DNA of 64,000 nucleotides, taken from the NCBI RefSeq assembly GCF_003073045.1, contig NC_037590.1, forward strand, positions 12,734,311 through 12,798,310, given 5' to 3'. Position 1 is the stretch's first letter, and every line of letters begins with the position of its first letter. Below, piece after piece: positions 63,524 to 64,000 of this stretch. The position numbers and the translations under genes are program-made. The notes under the pieces were generated by a model. It saw nothing but the letters and a program-made list of their open reading frames with translations. It ran no database searches and was not told where the DNA came from. Source of the stretch: Pomacea canaliculata. Taxonomy: Eukaryota; Mollusca; Gastropoda; Architaenioglossa; Ampullariidae.

Positions 63524-64000
63524 TGCTATTCCATGTCTTGCCACGTATTGTAATACTCATCCCACACCTTCCCCAGGCTCTCAACAATAATTATATATAA
63601 TGTAGTATTAAGTATGCACACAGTAGTATTAACTAGATACGGAGCAGTATATAAATACACGTAGTATTACCGTTGACTCCAGTTATGTAGCAAAGCTTCT
63701 GGAGAGTGCCTGAGGAAATTAGGATTTCAGGCAGAGAATAGATTATTTTTCTTCTTGTTTTTATTTTTAAACCAAAAATTCATTACATAGTGGGGTTTTT
63801 TTTTCTTTATCGAAAAATACGGCACACAGTTGAAATAACGTTTCAAAGAAACTTCAGAACAGCGAGTACTAACCGCTTCCAGATGTAGCAGCATGCAAAC
63901 AGAGATACCAAATATTGTTTAACAGAATTTAATAGAGTTTTGTAGCTTTGATGCAACACCTTGAACGGCAGACACATAAATGTTTGAGAAAACGATAAAA
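63524..64000. other. AT-rich end of window
   Basis: No gene is recognised in the last 477 bases. A poly(T) run lies near 63797-63805. Confidence 0.5.

Overview
The window is animal nuclear DNA and most likely molluscan, probably from a gastropod. Genes are split by GT-AG introns, intergenic DNA is AT-rich and full of microsatellites, and there are tRNA genes of metazoan type. There is also a RING/B-box/NHL gene of the sort expanded in molluscs, and SINE-like and LINE-like debris of a style familiar from molluscs. The taxon is an inference from gene content. No virus-like element was recognised.

Layout. (1) 0.9-5.4 kb, plus strand: a tamalin/CYTIP-type PDZ scaffold gene with six coding exons. 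(2) 11.0-14.85 kb, minus strand: a CNPase gene (P-loop kinase-like domain plus 2H phosphoesterase domain). It is head to head with (3) 15.8-19.28 kb, plus strand: JMJD4, the JmjC oxygenase that hydroxylates the release factor eRF1. The 955 bp between them look like a shared promoter. (4) 21.5-31.2 kb, minus strand: two paralogous genes for small secreted proteins made of repeated CX3C cysteine pairs, with a degenerate tandem repeat between them. (5) 33.7 kb: tRNA-Arg(ACG). (6) 35.0-39.9 kb, minus strand: a RING/B-box/coiled-coil/NHL gene with several frame disruptions. (7) 40.8-44.4 kb, plus strand: a secreted 228-residue protein whose 12-cysteine mature region arose by duplication of a two-exon module. 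(8) 44.5-46.4 kb: SINE-like and LINE remnants. (9) 48.1-50.4 kb, plus strand: a type II membrane protein resembling the STELLO/DUF288 family, with one reading-frame break. (10) 51.4-55.1 kb, minus strand: a divergent BiP/GRP78-type ER Hsp70 ending in SDEL. Its upstream region carries a perfect ERSE, a UPRE, an ATF/CRE-like site and a CARE-like site. (11) 55.1-64 kb: no protein gene recognised, but three identical tRNA-Ala(AGC) genes, a complete hAT-type MITE with an 8-bp target-site duplication, SINE-like remnants and GC-rich blocks.

Most genes are unrelated neighbours. Shared logic is visible in two places: the CNPase/JMJD4 head-to-head pair and the two CX3C paralogues. The two least characterised systems are the CX3C family and the duplicated-module secreted protein. 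Exon coordinates were read by eye from splice consensus and frame continuity; no transcript evidence was available.
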